A DNA stretch of 64,000 nucleotides from Paenibacillus sp. FSL K6-0276 (GTDB taxonomy: Bacteria; Bacillota; Bacilli; Paenibacillales; Paenibacillaceae): contig NZ_CP150276.1 of assembly GCF_037977235.1 (NCBI RefSeq), positions 4,588,001 through 4,652,000 of the forward strand. Reading direction: 5' to 3'. Of this stretch, positions 32,432 to 40,844 are shown one piece after another. A program made the position numbers and the translations under genes. How positions within the stretch are numbered: position 1 is the first letter of the stretch; each line of letters starts with the position of its first letter. Below the pieces are notes generated by a model. It saw only the letters and a program-made list of their open reading frames with translations, made no database searches and had not been told where the DNA came from.

Positions 32432-32720
32432 ACCTCTTAACCCCCTTGCGCTCGTCCTGATCTAAGGGTAAAATGGACGCAACGAGATACTTTAATCGGG
32501 TACTCAACGGAGTCCGTCCTGCAAGACGGGCTTTTTTCTTTTGCACTTTGGCATGGTGCATTTCACATTCGTGCAACCAGATCATCATATTCAGCCAACG
32601 AATGTTACGTTTTAACTTTATCGGATCAATAAGTTCAGCCTGACGTTTGATCATTTTCAGATTATGCTTAGCGTTTTTAGCTTCAAACCGCGCTTGTGCT
32701 TCCAAATCCTCAAATCTCAT
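32421..32720 (-). CDS. Hypothetical protein, 99 residues
   Basis: A helical, very basic product (RFEDLEAQARFEAKNAKHNL, RNIRWLNMMIWLHECEMHH, KVQKKKARLAGRTPLSTRLK). His, Cys and Trp residues cluster near 46-56. No family is recognised; nucleic-acid binding is plausible from the charge. It lies in the early operon next to the HTH gene. Confidence 0.6.
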   Translation of the reverse strand: MRFEDLEAQARFEAKNAKHNLKMIKRQAELIDPIKLKRNIRWLNMMIWLHECEMHHAKVQKKKARLAGRTPLSTRLKYLVASILPLDQDERKGVKRYGL

Positions 32721-32729
32721 ATCAATTCC

Positions 32730-33245
32730 TCATTTCATATATTTTTTTAACTTCAACTCGGCGCGATGCTCAGACCATAGGGCTATGTATGAAAATTCAT
32801 ACTTACGGCAAAGGGCGGCTGCATTATGTGTAAGTGCCGTTATTGCCTCAAGCTGTTCCATGATGCCGTTTTTGATAACCTCCCGATCGCCAGTCTTTAA
32901 TTGTTCAAGGCTCTTCGTGATCGGTAGGGTAAGCAACGCCTGCAATGCTTCCTGAATCTCTTCGATAGTTTTGATATGCGTTGAGCTGGGATGAAGATCG
33001 GCGTTATTGAGCCAGGGGACCGAAGCGCCCCCGGTTACCTCAGCTGCCGCAGCCAGTATTAATTGAGCATCATCATAATGAGTCGCTGTAGCCTGCATCA
33101 CCTGTTTGGAAGCTTTGCGGCTACCATTAACGATCTTACCGATTTGTGAACCATCTACATGGGCGGCTTTCCCAACTTTAGCCAAGGTGACACCCTTACG
33201 CTGCATGACTTCTTTTAGCGCTTCGGGAAAATGTCCAACTGCCAT
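32730..33245 (-). CDS. HTH (XRE-like) early regulator
   Basis: ATG 33245 has AGGAGG six bases upstream; the upstream ATG at 33299 lacks one. The 171-residue product has an XRE-type helix-turn-helix at 15-60 (LKEVMQRKGVTLAKVGKAAH, VDGSQIGKIVNGSRKAS). A longer helical domain follows (QALLTLPITKSLEQLKTGD), probably for oligomerisation. The inverted repeat just upstream may be its operator. Role within early control is not known. Confidence 0.75.
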   Translation of the reverse strand: MAVGHFPEALKEVMQRKGVTLAKVGKAAHVDGSQIGKIVNGSRKASKQVMQATATHYDDAQLILAAAAEVTGGASVPWLNNADLHPSSTHIKTIEEIQEALQALLTLPITKSLEQLKTGDREVIKNGIMEQLEAITALTHNAAALCRKYEFSYIALWSEHRAELKLKKYMK

Positions 33246-33263
33246 ATCAATTCCTCCTATATT

Positions 33264-33292
33264 TGTCCAAGTTATGGGGATGCTATTGGACA
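33264..33292. promoter_or_regulatory. Inverted repeat TGTCCAA/TTGGACA upstream of the HTH gene
   Basis: TGTCCAA (33264-33270) and TTGGACA (33286-33292) are a perfect seven-base inverted repeat with 15 bp between. It lies 19 bp upstream of the HTH gene start, so autoregulation is plausible. It could also be a simple mRNA hairpin. Confidence 0.45.
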
Positions 33293-33345
33293 GAGGCATG
33301 ATGTATGATTAATTCAAGCAATTCCCCTTGCCCATGCAATTTTCA

Positions 33346-33378
33346 GCCGCCTCAGCAATCGCACGGCGGTTTTTTTCT
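33346..33378 (+). terminator. Terminator-like hairpin on the plus strand in the early region
   Basis: CCGCC and GGCGG pair around a 13-base loop, followed by TTTTTTT on the plus strand. Local genes are all on the minus strand, so this would end an antisense or small plus-strand transcript, or simply be the 3' side of the minus-strand gene at 33377. Confidence 0.55.
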
Positions 33379-33679
33379 ACTCATACCTTTCAGTTTTCAA
33401 CCAATGGTAAAGATCTGATTTAAGCACTGTAACTGCCTCACCTTTTCGACGGTTTCGGTTTAAGTGAGGAAATGTCGGATGATTAGTAAGTTCGTTCACC
33501 TTTGGAGCACTAAGCTTGAGTAGTTTCATAATATGAGCTGGACGGAGCACTTCGGTATATTCACCGTTCAGGCGAAGTTCGGCGAGTTGCCGTTCCAACT
33601 TTTCGTTTTGTTCTGCTAAATCAGCCGCAAGACGAAGTGCTTCTGCAAATGTTGAAGGTGTCTTTATTGCTTTTGCCAT
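33377..33679 (-). CDS. Excisionase-like / MerR-type DNA-binding protein
   Basis: A 100-residue protein with a helical N-terminus (FAEALRLAADLAEQNEKLER) and a C-terminal wHTH: VLRPAHIMKLLKLSAPKVNE, HLNRNRRKGEAVTVLKSDLY, WLKTERYE. This matches the small helix-turn-helix group used as excisionases or AlpA-like regulators. AAGGAGGTGG lies before the ATG. It is the second gene after the Cro-like gene. Confidence 0.7.
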   Translation of the reverse strand: MAKAIKTPSTFAEALRLAADLAEQNEKLERQLAELRLNGEYTEVLRPAHIMKLLKLSAPKVNELTNHPTFPHLNRNRRKGEAVTVLKSDLYHWLKTERYE

Positions 33680-33681
33680 GG

Positions 33682-33933
33682 TTAGACCACCTCCTTAGTA
33701 GCAGAGTGCTCCTCGATAAAACACGTTTCGTGCGGATCTTGATCAAAAAAAATAGATTGTACTGATCGTTTATAGTGCTTTGCGATTTTTACTTTAATTT
33801 CATCCTTGGGCACTCTTTGAGCATTTTCGTACATTTGAAGAGCACTAATACTTATACCTATAGCGTTAGCAGTTTCTTCTCTGGATGCTTCACCGCGTAA
33901 TAAGATCAACCTTTTTGCAATTAGTTCTTTCAT
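33682..33933 (-). CDS. Cro-like XRE repressor
   Basis: ATG 33933 (AGGCGGTG upstream) gives 83 residues. The longer frame to 34077 would cross the operators and the divergent promoter. HTH: LILLRGEASREETANAIGIS, ISALQMYENAQRVPKDEIK. It is divergent from the CI-like repressor and is the first gene of the lytic early operon. An operator copy lies in its own 3' coding part. Confidence 0.8.
   Translation of the reverse strand: MKELIAKRLILLRGEASREETANAIGISISALQMYENAQRVPKDEIKVKIAKHYKRSVQSIFFDQDPHETCFIEEHSATKEVV
33722..33732. promoter_or_regulatory. Repressor operator inside the cro-like gene
   Basis: CACGTTTCGTG at 33722-33732 is identical to the operator copy at 33962. It lies in the last part of the cro-like coding sequence. 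Distal operators can support DNA looping or a transcription roadblock. Confidence 0.6.
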
Positions 33934-33961
33934 TTTTCCCACACCGCCTCTCAAGTAAAAC

Positions 33962-34034
33962 CACGTTTCGTGTTGTTGGATTAAATATACACCGCACGTT
34001 TTGTGTTCTTTATTAAAAAATAACACGTTATGTG
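33962..34034. promoter_or_regulatory. Three repressor operators between cro- and cI-like genes
   Basis: CACGTTTCGTG (33962-33972), CACGTTTTGTG (33995-34005) and CACGTTATGTG (34024-34034) share the palindrome CACGTTnnGTG with centre spacings of 33 and 29 bp. They lie between the divergent cro- and cI-like genes. They are the obvious immunity operators of this prophage. Confidence 0.85.
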
Positions 34035-34059
34035 TTAATGTATAAGCGGGTGATGAAAA

Positions 34060-34458
34060 ATGGCGACATTTGGTCAAAGATTACGTAAAATTCGTACAGA
34101 TAACAACCTTACTCAAAAAGATTTTGGAGTATTGTTTAAATTGAGCGAGAGTGCAATTGGTATGTATGAACGGGACGAAAGGGAGCCGCCTTTTAAATTC
34201 GCAAATGACATTGCGGATCGCTACGATGTAGATATTGACTACCTCTTCGGTCGTACAGATATACCTAAATCAAAAATCATTAATGCTGAAGATCAATCTG
34301 AATTCGAAGCTTTTATCAACAATCCTGAACACGGAATTTTCTTTAGAGACTATCTGTCCGCACCGGAAGAACGCCGTGAGGAAATGCGGGAAATTTTTAA
34401 AATACTACAAGAGAAAGAAAAAGGCAGGAAGCCTGGAGATGTTCAAGGAGAAAGATAA
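34060..34458 (+). CDS. CI-like prophage repressor (XRE family)
   Basis: A 132-residue repressor with HTH at 8-60 (LRKIRTDNNLTQKDFGVLFK, LSESAIGMYERDEREPP) and a helical C-terminal part (RDYLSAPEERREEMREIFK). It lacks the LexA-type self-cleavage domain, so inactivation probably depends on the ImmA-type protease encoded next. The start overlaps the operator region; a terminator follows. Confidence 0.87.
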   Translation: MATFGQRLRKIRTDNNLTQKDFGVLFKLSESAIGMYERDEREPPFKFANDIADRYDVDIDYLFGRTDIPKSKIINAEDQSEFEAFINNPEHGIFFRDYLSAPEERREEMREIFKILQEKEKGRKPGDVQGER

Positions 34459-34471
34459 TCGTAATAAACTA

Positions 34472-34497
34472 AGCCAGAAATGGCTTTTCTTTTTAAT
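34472..34497 (+). terminator. Terminator after the CI-like repressor
   Basis: AAGCCA and TGGCTT pair around a GAAA loop, followed by TTCTTTTT on the plus strand. It separates the repressor from the protease gene, which may be partly read through. Confidence 0.85.
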
Positions 34498-34535
34498 AAA
34501 AATAAGAACATATGATCTCATTCGAGGTGACTAAC

Positions 34536-35411
34536 ATGAACGATAACTATCACACTCCCCCTCTTGAACAGAATATTACTGAATTGTACCAGAGACACAA
34601 CATCACCGAACCATCGCATTTATCTATCGAATTATTATCAAAGAAATTTAATGTTTGGGTCCATTATCATAATAAGAGGAGCAAAGGAATCGAAATTTCC
34701 AAAGGGGTTTACAGCATGTTCCTTGACAACCGCCTTCCAGAGGATTCTCAGCGCCTTGAATTTTTTCATGAACTCTGTCACTTACTCAGACATGTTGGAA
34801 ATCAAATAATGATGCCAGAACAATTCACAAAAGCGCAAGAAAATGAAGCTGATCGTTTTGTCTTCTACGCTGCTATCCCTTTTTTTATGATCAAAAGAAC
34901 AAACATTCCTTCAAATAGAGGTGAAGCGATTGGATACATAGCACGAAAATTCAAGGTCCCGTTAAATTTTGCAAGGAAAAGATTTGAACAAATCGAGGAT
35001 AGGGTAAGACAAGGGGAGTTCCTTTCTGCTCTCGACTATATCGCTACTAGTGGTGAGCTTATTCGAGACTCACACATTAGTTACAATTGCACTCGAGCTG
35101 AAGCTCATATCCAAGCATATTACAATTGGGATGGAGATTGTTCACGTCCAGATACACTTGTGATCGAACAACCTGAAGGATTCGACTGGGACAAACCACT
35201 AGACATTGAGGTTGAGAGAAACTATGAAAGCTGTGACATACCTTTGTACCCGTCCAAAGAATCCGCTACCGTGCTCTCTGGAGATCTCTCTATACCTGAC
35301 CGTAGAGGCTACGTGACCATTAACCTGTCTCGGGTAGCATGGAGACATGGTAAGGCAGTTTCACGTCTATATCTTCCTATGGAAGCAATAGACGATGCTA
35401 TTAATTTTTGA
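34536..35411 (+). CDS. ImmA/IrrE-type metalloprotease (anti-repressor)
   Basis: ATG 34536 has GAGGTGACT upstream. The 291-residue product has the zinc motif FFHELCHLLRH near residue 75-86 with a downstream NEADRFVFYAAIP, the COG2856/IrrE-ImmA pattern. In ICEBs1 and some phages ImmA cleaves the repressor ImmR and triggers induction. The C-terminal 130 residues are an extra domain (YNCTRAEAHIQAYYNWDGD). Adjacent to the CI-like gene, it is the likely induction switch. Confidence 0.88.
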   Translation: MNDNYHTPPLEQNITELYQRHNITEPSHLSIELLSKKFNVWVHYHNKRSKGIEISKGVYSMFLDNRLPEDSQRLEFFHELCHLLRHVGNQIMMPEQFTKAQENEADRFVFYAAIPFFMIKRTNIPSNRGEAIGYIARKFKVPLNFARKRFEQIEDRVRQGEFLSALDYIATSGELIRDSHISYNCTRAEAHIQAYYNWDGDCSRPDTLVIEQPEGFDWDKPLDIEVERNYESCDIPLYPSKESATVLSGDLSIPDRRGYVTINLSRVAWRHGKAVSRLYLPMEAIDDAINF

Positions 35412-35491
35412 ACTATTATAGTACGCACTGAAAGGAGTGATGCAATTAGGATATGTAAAAATTACGTTGAGAAACATTATAGGAGGTAGTT

Positions 35492-36643
35492 ATGAAAGGA
35501 AAGGTATTCAAACGAGGGAAAACTTGGACTTATGTCGTTGATCTTCCACCGGATCAGGGGAGTGGAAAGAGAAATCAAAAAAAGAAAGGAGGCTTTGGAA
35601 CACAAAAAGAAGCAGATCGTGCATTGGTATCTCTTCTTGCCAGTGTGGATAAAGGAGACTATGTCGCTGAAATCAATCTTACAGTTGCTGATTTTTTTGA
35701 TATATGGTTAAAAGATTACGCCTTACAGAAGTATAAATCCACCGTTTACGATGTTGAAGAATCCATTATTAGAAGTCGCATTGTTCCCGTTATCGGTCGC
35801 CACAAGTTGCAGCAAATCAAGCCCTTGACCATAAACAGATTCTATAATGGATTGTTAGAAAAATATTCTTCAGATTACGTTCGTCACATCCATGCCATTT
35901 TGCGTAAAGCTTTTGGTCAAGCTGTGAAATGGGAGATGCTTGTCTCAAACCCCATCGATAAAGTAGAAGCACCCAAACTGCGAAGGAAAGAAATGAAAAC
36001 TTGGACTATGGAACAATGTTTGCATTTTCTCGATATTGCCAAAGGACACGTGCATTATATTGTTTATTCACTTGCAATTCACACAGGTATGCGTAAAGGT
36101 GAAGTTCTGGGATTGAGATGGAGCGATATAGATTTTGAAGCAAAGAGTTTAATGATCCAGCAAACTGTTAATTGGACCCCATCCAAAGGAATTATCATCC
36201 AGGATACCAAAACGTCAAGCTCAGCCCGAAGAATTCCAATTGGTAATATGCTTATCGCTGATCTCAAACATCGGAAACAAATTATTGACGCCGATAAACA
36301 AACCATCGGAACGGGACATTATAAAGATCATGATCTCGTATGCTCCTATGCTAACGGAGAACCGATTAAGCCACGACGAGTGACAGAGACATTCTCCTTC
36401 TTGACAGGTAAGTCAGAGTTACCAAAAATCCGGTTTCATGATCTTAGGCATTCACATGCTTCCATGCTTTTGAATAATGGAATTAATGCAAAAATCGGAG
36501 CAGAACGTCTCGGTCATAGTAGCGTACAAATCTATCTGGACAGATATTCTCATCTACTTCCTGACATGCAACGAGATGCGGCAGACTTGATTGATTCGAA
36601 GATGCAAATGACCCAAATACCTATAACCGAACCAACGCCGTGA
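35492..36643 (+). CDS. int: Prophage integrase (tyrosine recombinase)
   Basis: A 383-residue site-specific recombinase: arm-binding part at 1-55 (FKRGKTWTYVVDLPPD), SAM-like core-binding domain 65-165 (LTVADFFDIWLKDYAL), catalytic domain 170-370 with Arg in HTGMRKGEVLGLRW, HDLRHSHASML, LGHSSVQIYLDRYSHL containing His and the nucleophile Tyr. AGGAGG precedes the ATG. It reads toward the tRNA-CAT gene 110 bp away, which fits integration at or near the tRNA 3' end. Confidence 0.94.
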   Translation: MKGKVFKRGKTWTYVVDLPPDQGSGKRNQKKKGGFGTQKEADRALVSLLASVDKGDYVAEINLTVADFFDIWLKDYALQKYKSTVYDVEESIIRSRIVPVIGRHKLQQIKPLTINRFYNGLLEKYSSDYVRHIHAILRKAFGQAVKWEMLVSNPIDKVEAPKLRRKEMKTWTMEQCLHFLDIAKGHVHYIVYSLAIHTGMRKGEVLGLRWSDIDFEAKSLMIQQTVNWTPSKGIIIQDTKTSSSARRIPIGNMLIADLKHRKQIIDADKQTIGTGHYKDHDLVCSYANGEPIKPRRVTETFSFLTGKSELPKIRFHDLRHSHASMLLNNGINAKIGAERLGHSSVQIYLDRYSHLLPDMQRDAADLIDSKMQMTQIPITEPTP

Positions 36644-36720
36644 CCAGAATGTGACCATTTGCTCTTTCCCCGAGTTCCTAAGCTGACCTCATCCACCTTT
36701 TTATAGACTCTAAGACAGCA

Positions 36721-36747
36721 AAAAACCCTTACAAAGTAAGGGTTTTT
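36721..36747. terminator. Bidirectional terminator between int and tRNA
   Basis: AAAACCCTTAC and GTAAGGGTTTT are a perfect 11-pair inverted repeat with a three-base loop and T runs on both strands. It ends the integrase message and the tRNA transcript. Confidence 0.9.
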
Positions 36748-36753
36748 GATAAG

Positions 36754-36827
36754 TGGGCCCTGAGGGACTCGAACCCCCGACCAATCGGTTATGAGCCGAC
36801 CGCTCTAACCAACTGAGCTAAGGGCCC
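36754..36827 (-). tRNA. tRNA with anticodon CAT (Ile2 or elongator Met)
   Basis: The minus strand folds into a cloverleaf of 74 bases: acceptor GGGCCCT/AGGGCCC, D-arm AGCTCAGTTGGTTAGAGC, anticodon loop CTCATAA, T-loop TTCGAGT. No CCA is encoded. The sequence around the D-arm resembles Bacillus tRNA-Ile2 (CAT read as AUA after lysidine modification) more than elongator Met; I cannot settle this by eye. It is the likely prophage attachment gene. Confidence 0.93.
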
Positions 36828-36867
36828 GGATCTAAAAATATCCGAATGTACAATTGCTGTTGTAAAT

Positions 36868-36948
<81 letters not shown>

Positions 36949-37030
36949 TCAGAAAATATATTCAAACAGCGACAATAAATAATATACATTACAAATTGGG
37001 TCTACGTCAAGGATGAATTTATAAAAGTTC

Positions 37031-37195
37031 TCAAGGCAGAAATCTAACCCCGTATCTTCCTTTGCGGGATCGATAAATTTCTACAAAACGTGGGTCATGA
37101 TAGCCGTATATCCAGCCATCTTGCTCCAATCTTTTAGCCAAACAACCCGCTTGAAATCTGGTCCTGAACAGTTTCGCGAAGTATATCCAATTCAT
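37031..37195 (-). CDS. Hypothetical protein, 54 residues
   Basis: ATG 37195 has AAGGAGAAGAGGG upstream; the longer open frame upstream runs through other genes' terminators and is rejected. The product is basic and aromatic (MNWIYFAKLFRTRFQAGCLA, KRLEQDGWIYGYHDPRFVEI, YRSRKGRYGVRFLP). No family is recognised. It lies between the SBP terminator and the tRNAs. Confidence 0.6.
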   Translation of the reverse strand: MNWIYFAKLFRTRFQAGCLAKRLEQDGWIYGYHDPRFVEIYRSRKGRYGVRFLP

Positions 37196-37269
37196 GATGC
37201 CCTCTTCTCCTTTTCGCAAATTTATGATACACCGCTCTGAACTTATCATGCCCAAGTTCCACAAAATAA

Positions 37270-37293
37270 GCCACCAGAAAACTGGTGGCTTAG
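37270..37293 (-). terminator. Terminator of the substrate-binding protein gene
   Basis: On the minus strand AAGCCACCAG and CTGGTGGCTT pair around a four-base loop, followed by ATTTTG. It lies 14 bp after the stop codon. Confidence 0.88.
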
Positions 37294-37307
37294 GGCATAT
37301 TCCAAAG

Positions 37308-38792
37308 TCAATCACCGATCGAGTCGAAATAGACCGTGGAATCTTTTTCAAGTGTATCCAGCATGGTATTCCCTTGCTTCTCCCAAGCTTTGAGTGCATT
37401 CTCGACGGTTTTCTTGCCTTGATATACATCAATGAATAGTTGACGTCCAACATCGCTAATTCGGCTAATCCCAGGCTTCTGCATCTGTAGACTGCTCAAT
37501 AAAGGATCCGTTGCAGGTAAAGGCTTAAGCGTATAAAAAGCTTCCAAATTTACTGAAGGGGTCTGAGCGGTAATATACTCCTTACGCGAAGTCAGTTCAC
37601 TCCGGTTATGGGCTTTAATTTTGGCAACCTCATTACTGTTGACGAACTTAATCAAATCCCAAGCATCTTCCTTATTAGTTGCCGTAGAACTAATAGCCAT
37701 CATATTGCCAAGCCATGTTCCAACGGCGACACCCGGTTTCTCCTGAAAGGTTGGTACAGTAACCATCCCCCATTCGATGGGCTTGTAATCTTTGATCTTA
37801 GCAGCATTACGCTCTACTCCCGCCAGTTCATTGAGATAACCATATTCCCCAACTACCATTGCCGCTTTTCCTGTGAGGAACAGATCGCCTTGGATTGGAC
37901 TGTAGGCATTCCCTTCAGTTCCTGCAAAATCCAACCCATTTAACCCAGGTACAATTTGTTTCTTCACCAACTGGCTGTAAGTAGTCCAAACCTGACTCCA
38001 CTGTGTATTATTTACAGTCATATGCTGACCCTTGTTATCGTACATCGTAAGCTCTAGCGGAGCGACATAGGTCTGCATATCCCAGAAGGGATCACTTAAG
38101 TAACGGTTCATCGAGAAGCCGTATATCCGTTTCTCTTTATTTGTTGATTTCTTCGTCACCTTATCTGCCAGCGCGAACACTTCATTCCATGTCATTCCGT
38201 CCGTAGGGTAGCCTACTCCAGCAGCATCAAAGATGCCCTTGTTATAATAAAGCGCACTAGACGAGAAGGTCGGCGCCAACGCAAAAAGACTTCCTCTACC
38301 TAGCTCACGAACTCCATTCAACATCGTAGGCGCCATATTGCTTAAATCATACTGATCACGCGCTATAAGTGGCTCCAGTGATTGGACAAGATTATGATCC
38401 ACCAGACTCTTCACTAATACGCTATCACCGACGATCACATCAACTGGCTTATCCCCACCCATAATCGCTCGGATATTCTCCAAATTGTCAAAGCTTACGT
38501 CTGGGTAGGTGTTATTATACCGAAGCTCATTCGTATCTATAGCCGGAATAATCTCCAATTTGATTTCTGGATGCTGCAATTCATACATATCTGTAAACTG
38601 CTGACGAAAAAACGAATCGTCCTCCCCAGACCATAGACTCCCAATACGCAATACACGCTGCTCCACTGGAGCCTGAGACGGCTCAGCCCAAGCCGTATTC
38701 CACCCATCTGAGATTAGTGGTAGTAACAGCGCAGCGCACACCCCAAAGCTTAACCAGCGGCGCCACAGCCGTTTATTGTTTATATGATTCAT
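37308..38792 (-). CDS. Orphan ABC-transporter sugar-binding protein
   Basis: A 494-residue extracytoplasmic solute-binding protein, family 1. The N-terminus is a signal peptide (RRWLSFGVCAALLLPLIS, then a likely signal peptidase I site AWA-EP), without a lipobox, so it would be secreted. Later motifs LRIGSLWSGEDDSFFRQQF, LYYNKGIFDAAGVGYPTDGM and AAMVVGEYGYLNEL fit sugar-binding proteins. No permease or ATPase gene is next to it, so a partner transporter must be elsewhere or it acts in sensing. Lack of a lipid anchor is odd for a Gram-positive SBP. Confidence 0.85.
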   Translation of the reverse strand: MNHINNKRLWRRWLSFGVCAALLLPLISDGWNTAWAEPSQAPVEQRVLRIGSLWSGEDDSFFRQQFTDMYELQHPEIKLEIIPAIDTNELRYNNTYPDVSFDNLENIRAIMGGDKPVDVIVGDSVLVKSLVDHNLVQSLEPLIARDQYDLSNMAPTMLNGVRELGRGSLFALAPTFSSSALYYNKGIFDAAGVGYPTDGMTWNEVFALADKVTKKSTNKEKRIYGFSMNRYLSDPFWDMQTYVAPLELTMYDNKGQHMTVNNTQWSQVWTTYSQLVKKQIVPGLNGLDFAGTEGNAYSPIQGDLFLTGKAAMVVGEYGYLNELAGVERNAAKIKDYKPIEWGMVTVPTFQEKPGVAVGTWLGNMMAISSTATNKEDAWDLIKFVNSNEVAKIKAHNRSELTSRKEYITAQTPSVNLEAFYTLKPLPATDPLLSSLQMQKPGISRISDVGRQLFIDVYQGKKTVENALKAWEKQGNTMLDTLEKDSTVYFDSIGD

Positions 38793-39177
38793 AATTGTAT
38801 CCCCCTATAAAATACTTGATTCTTCTACATCTTATGGATAAATAATCCATAATCCTAGTAACAGTATAAAGCTTTAATCAAGAAGGGAAGTTACAGGACG
38901 TTTAAAGTTATACTACGATTTCTTCATATTATTCTCATAAAAATGTTACTAGGAGCTTTCGAAGGGTACCGTTATCGAGTAGAAGAGTATAGAGCAACAG
39001 CGTGACAGCGCCGCAGTTCCCAATTTCCGACTCGCCTGCTACCTTTCCTGTGAAGGAACAATCGCACCTTCTACGACTGGATAGTTGCACTTTCTACACT
39101 AAACATGCATAGAACCTTACATGAAATCGAAAGATATTAAAAAGTAATAATTTTACAGTTCTACTTTTCGAATTAAG
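38793..39177. other. Gene-free region upstream of the SBP with dispersed repeats
   Basis: No gene is visible. It must contain the SBP promoter but no clear -35/-10 was assigned. GTTACTAGGAGCTTTCG at 38945-38961 recurs at 40676-40692 on the other side of the insertion element. A half-palindrome of the TGCAC family (GTTGCACTTTCTACA) lies near 39084. Confidence 0.55.
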
Positions 39178-40511
39178 AAAAAAAACTAAAGGGCTCTTAA
39201 GCGTAGGAGTAATTACCAGAAAAAGTAATTTGGTATGGAGTTAGCTCACGATGATTTTTACGGTTTCTCGCTTGTCACCCGTTCGTGGGGGAGCCTCCGC
39301 AGGCTTCGGTATTTTTTGTCTTCCTTTCGAACGCCGTGTCGGCTCAATATCCAGAGTCTGGACGAAAGAATCCCAGTCTCTCGCGAAGTAATATCGCATC
39401 TTTCGCAGAAAGTTCCACGGGCTAAGCAATGTCTGTGTTTCCCGTTGAATTAGCTGGCACAGCAAGGCCGTAATCATCCCGATGTAGCATTGGACCCAAA
39501 TCGCGTTCGGATGATGATTGTGAAATGTAACGGTCGCCAGGTGCTGTTTAATCCACTTAAAAAATAGCTCAATTTGCCAGCGACAGCGATAGATTTCTCC
39601 GATATCCTGTGCGGTTAGTTCTTGGCGATTGGTAATGACTTCGTACACCTTACCTTCGTCATCTGAAAACTGTACAAGACGAACCTGAAAGAGTTGTCCT
39701 GAGACTTTGTCCAAAATCTCCACGTCAGCATCTCGGGTAATCAGGCCTTCCTTAGGGATCTCTCGTTCCCGAAGCACTGTATATTTCGTCTTGGTTTTCA
39801 AACGGGCAACAAAGAGTATGGCCTGCTCTACCCACCGTCTAAAATTACCGTAATTGACATAGCCACGGTCAAAGATGTACGTCGTATCCTGCTTCGTGAC
39901 CAAACGGTTAACGGCTTGTTGATCCGACACACCGACAGTAGAAAGCACAATTTCATCCGGGAAATGGCAGCCTGACTCTAAGGAGAGCAACCGAGTATGA
40001 ATCTTTACCCCTTTGGTTTTATCTTGATAAAAGGCCCAGTCCCCTAATACCTTAGGTAGAGAAAACGTGGTGGAATCCACTGGAGCTAATTTTCCAAAGT
40101 GCTTGATGCCTTTGGCTCCACGTTGGTGTGCTTTCAATTCTTGAGTCAACTGAGCAAACAGCCACTCTAAATAGGCTAGAGGAATGGCATTCAGTTTGCG
40201 ATTTAAGGTGGACTCATGGATGGATGAAAGGCCCGTGAATGCTTGAAGATCTAAGTTCGTTTCCAGATTAAGTACGATGTCAGCCAACGATTCCCGTTGC
40301 TGGAGTTGGGCCTCGACCAAAAGGGCGATCGCTGAGCCGACAGAAAGCCTTTTGGTATAATGGTCGGTCAGCGGACACCGAAACGAACAAAGTTTTAAGC
40401 GAATTAAACACTTGCGTAAAACAGAATTTTGCGTTAAATTACCCATGGATGCTCCTTTTTGTAGAGGGATGTGGGTAACACGCCTACACTTTCTACAATA
40501 GGAGTTTTTTT
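39178..40511 (-). mobile_element. IS4-family insertion sequence (minus-strand copy)
   Basis: About 1.33 kb. The ends are imperfect inverted repeats starting AAAAAACT (39179 onward) and, from the other side, AAAAAAACTCCTA (40511 inward). Each is followed by a GTAGG(C/A)GT...TTACC stretch. The right-end sequence also matches the left end of the second element at 50.47 kb. No target duplication could be made out. Confidence 0.7.
39241..40446 (-). CDS. IS4-family transposase
   Basis: A 401-residue DDE transposase: first Asp in LAPVDSTTFSLPKVLGDW, second Asp in YIFDRGYVNYGNFRRW, Glu in YRCRWQIELFFKWIKQHL, the IS4 Y-(2)-R-(3)-E-(6)-K motif. It appears intact. The N-terminus (MGNLTQNSVLRKCL) matches that of the second transposase (MGTIPNQSVICKCL), so the two elements are related but clearly diverged. 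Confidence 0.92.
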   Translation of the reverse strand: MGNLTQNSVLRKCLIRLKLCSFRCPLTDHYTKRLSVGSAIALLVEAQLQQRESLADIVLNLETNLDLQAFTGLSSIHESTLNRKLNAIPLAYLEWLFAQLTQELKAHQRGAKGIKHFGKLAPVDSTTFSLPKVLGDWAFYQDKTKGVKIHTRLLSLESGCHFPDEIVLSTVGVSDQQAVNRLVTKQDTTYIFDRGYVNYGNFRRWVEQAILFVARLKTKTKYTVLREREIPKEGLITRDADVEILDKVSGQLFQVRLVQFSDDEGKVYEVITNRQELTAQDIGEIYRCRWQIELFFKWIKQHLATVTFHNHHPNAIWVQCYIGMITALLCQLIQRETQTLLSPWNFLRKMRYYFARDWDSFVQTLDIEPTRRSKGRQKIPKPAEAPPRTGDKRETVKIIVS

Positions 40512-40840
40512 ATGGATTGAGAAGTGAAAACAAATCAATATACTCCATATTTAGTAATTTATTAAAACTTTTTTTCTCATGTAGCTTTTGCGCATGTCTA
40601 GTGCACTTTCTACAACTATTAGAGCCGAGGTTATTTTCTTTCTCCTTTTAATTGCACTATATGCAGTTAAAAAACGTTACTAGGAGCTTTCGGCGGATAC
40701 TAGACAAATATAATTGCACAAAGTGCAATTATATTGCCGAATCCTCTAAGGAGAGTTAGTTTTAAGTGCATTAAATGCAACTATTTGTGTTTGGGGTTGT
40801 GTCTCTCCTTTTAATTGCACCCTGAGCAGCTTTAAAAATA
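40512..40840. repeat. Dispersed palindromic TGCAC repeats downstream of the IS
   Basis: At least four palindromes with the form TTAATTGCAC-N4-TGCAnTTA lie near 40648, 40709, 40765 and 40812. The one at 40707-40735 is perfect: 13 paired bases with a three-base loop. Half units also flank the element on the left. These look like host-wide intergenic repeats into which the IS landed. No gene is visible here. Confidence 0.6.
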
Positions 40841-40844
40841 AAAG

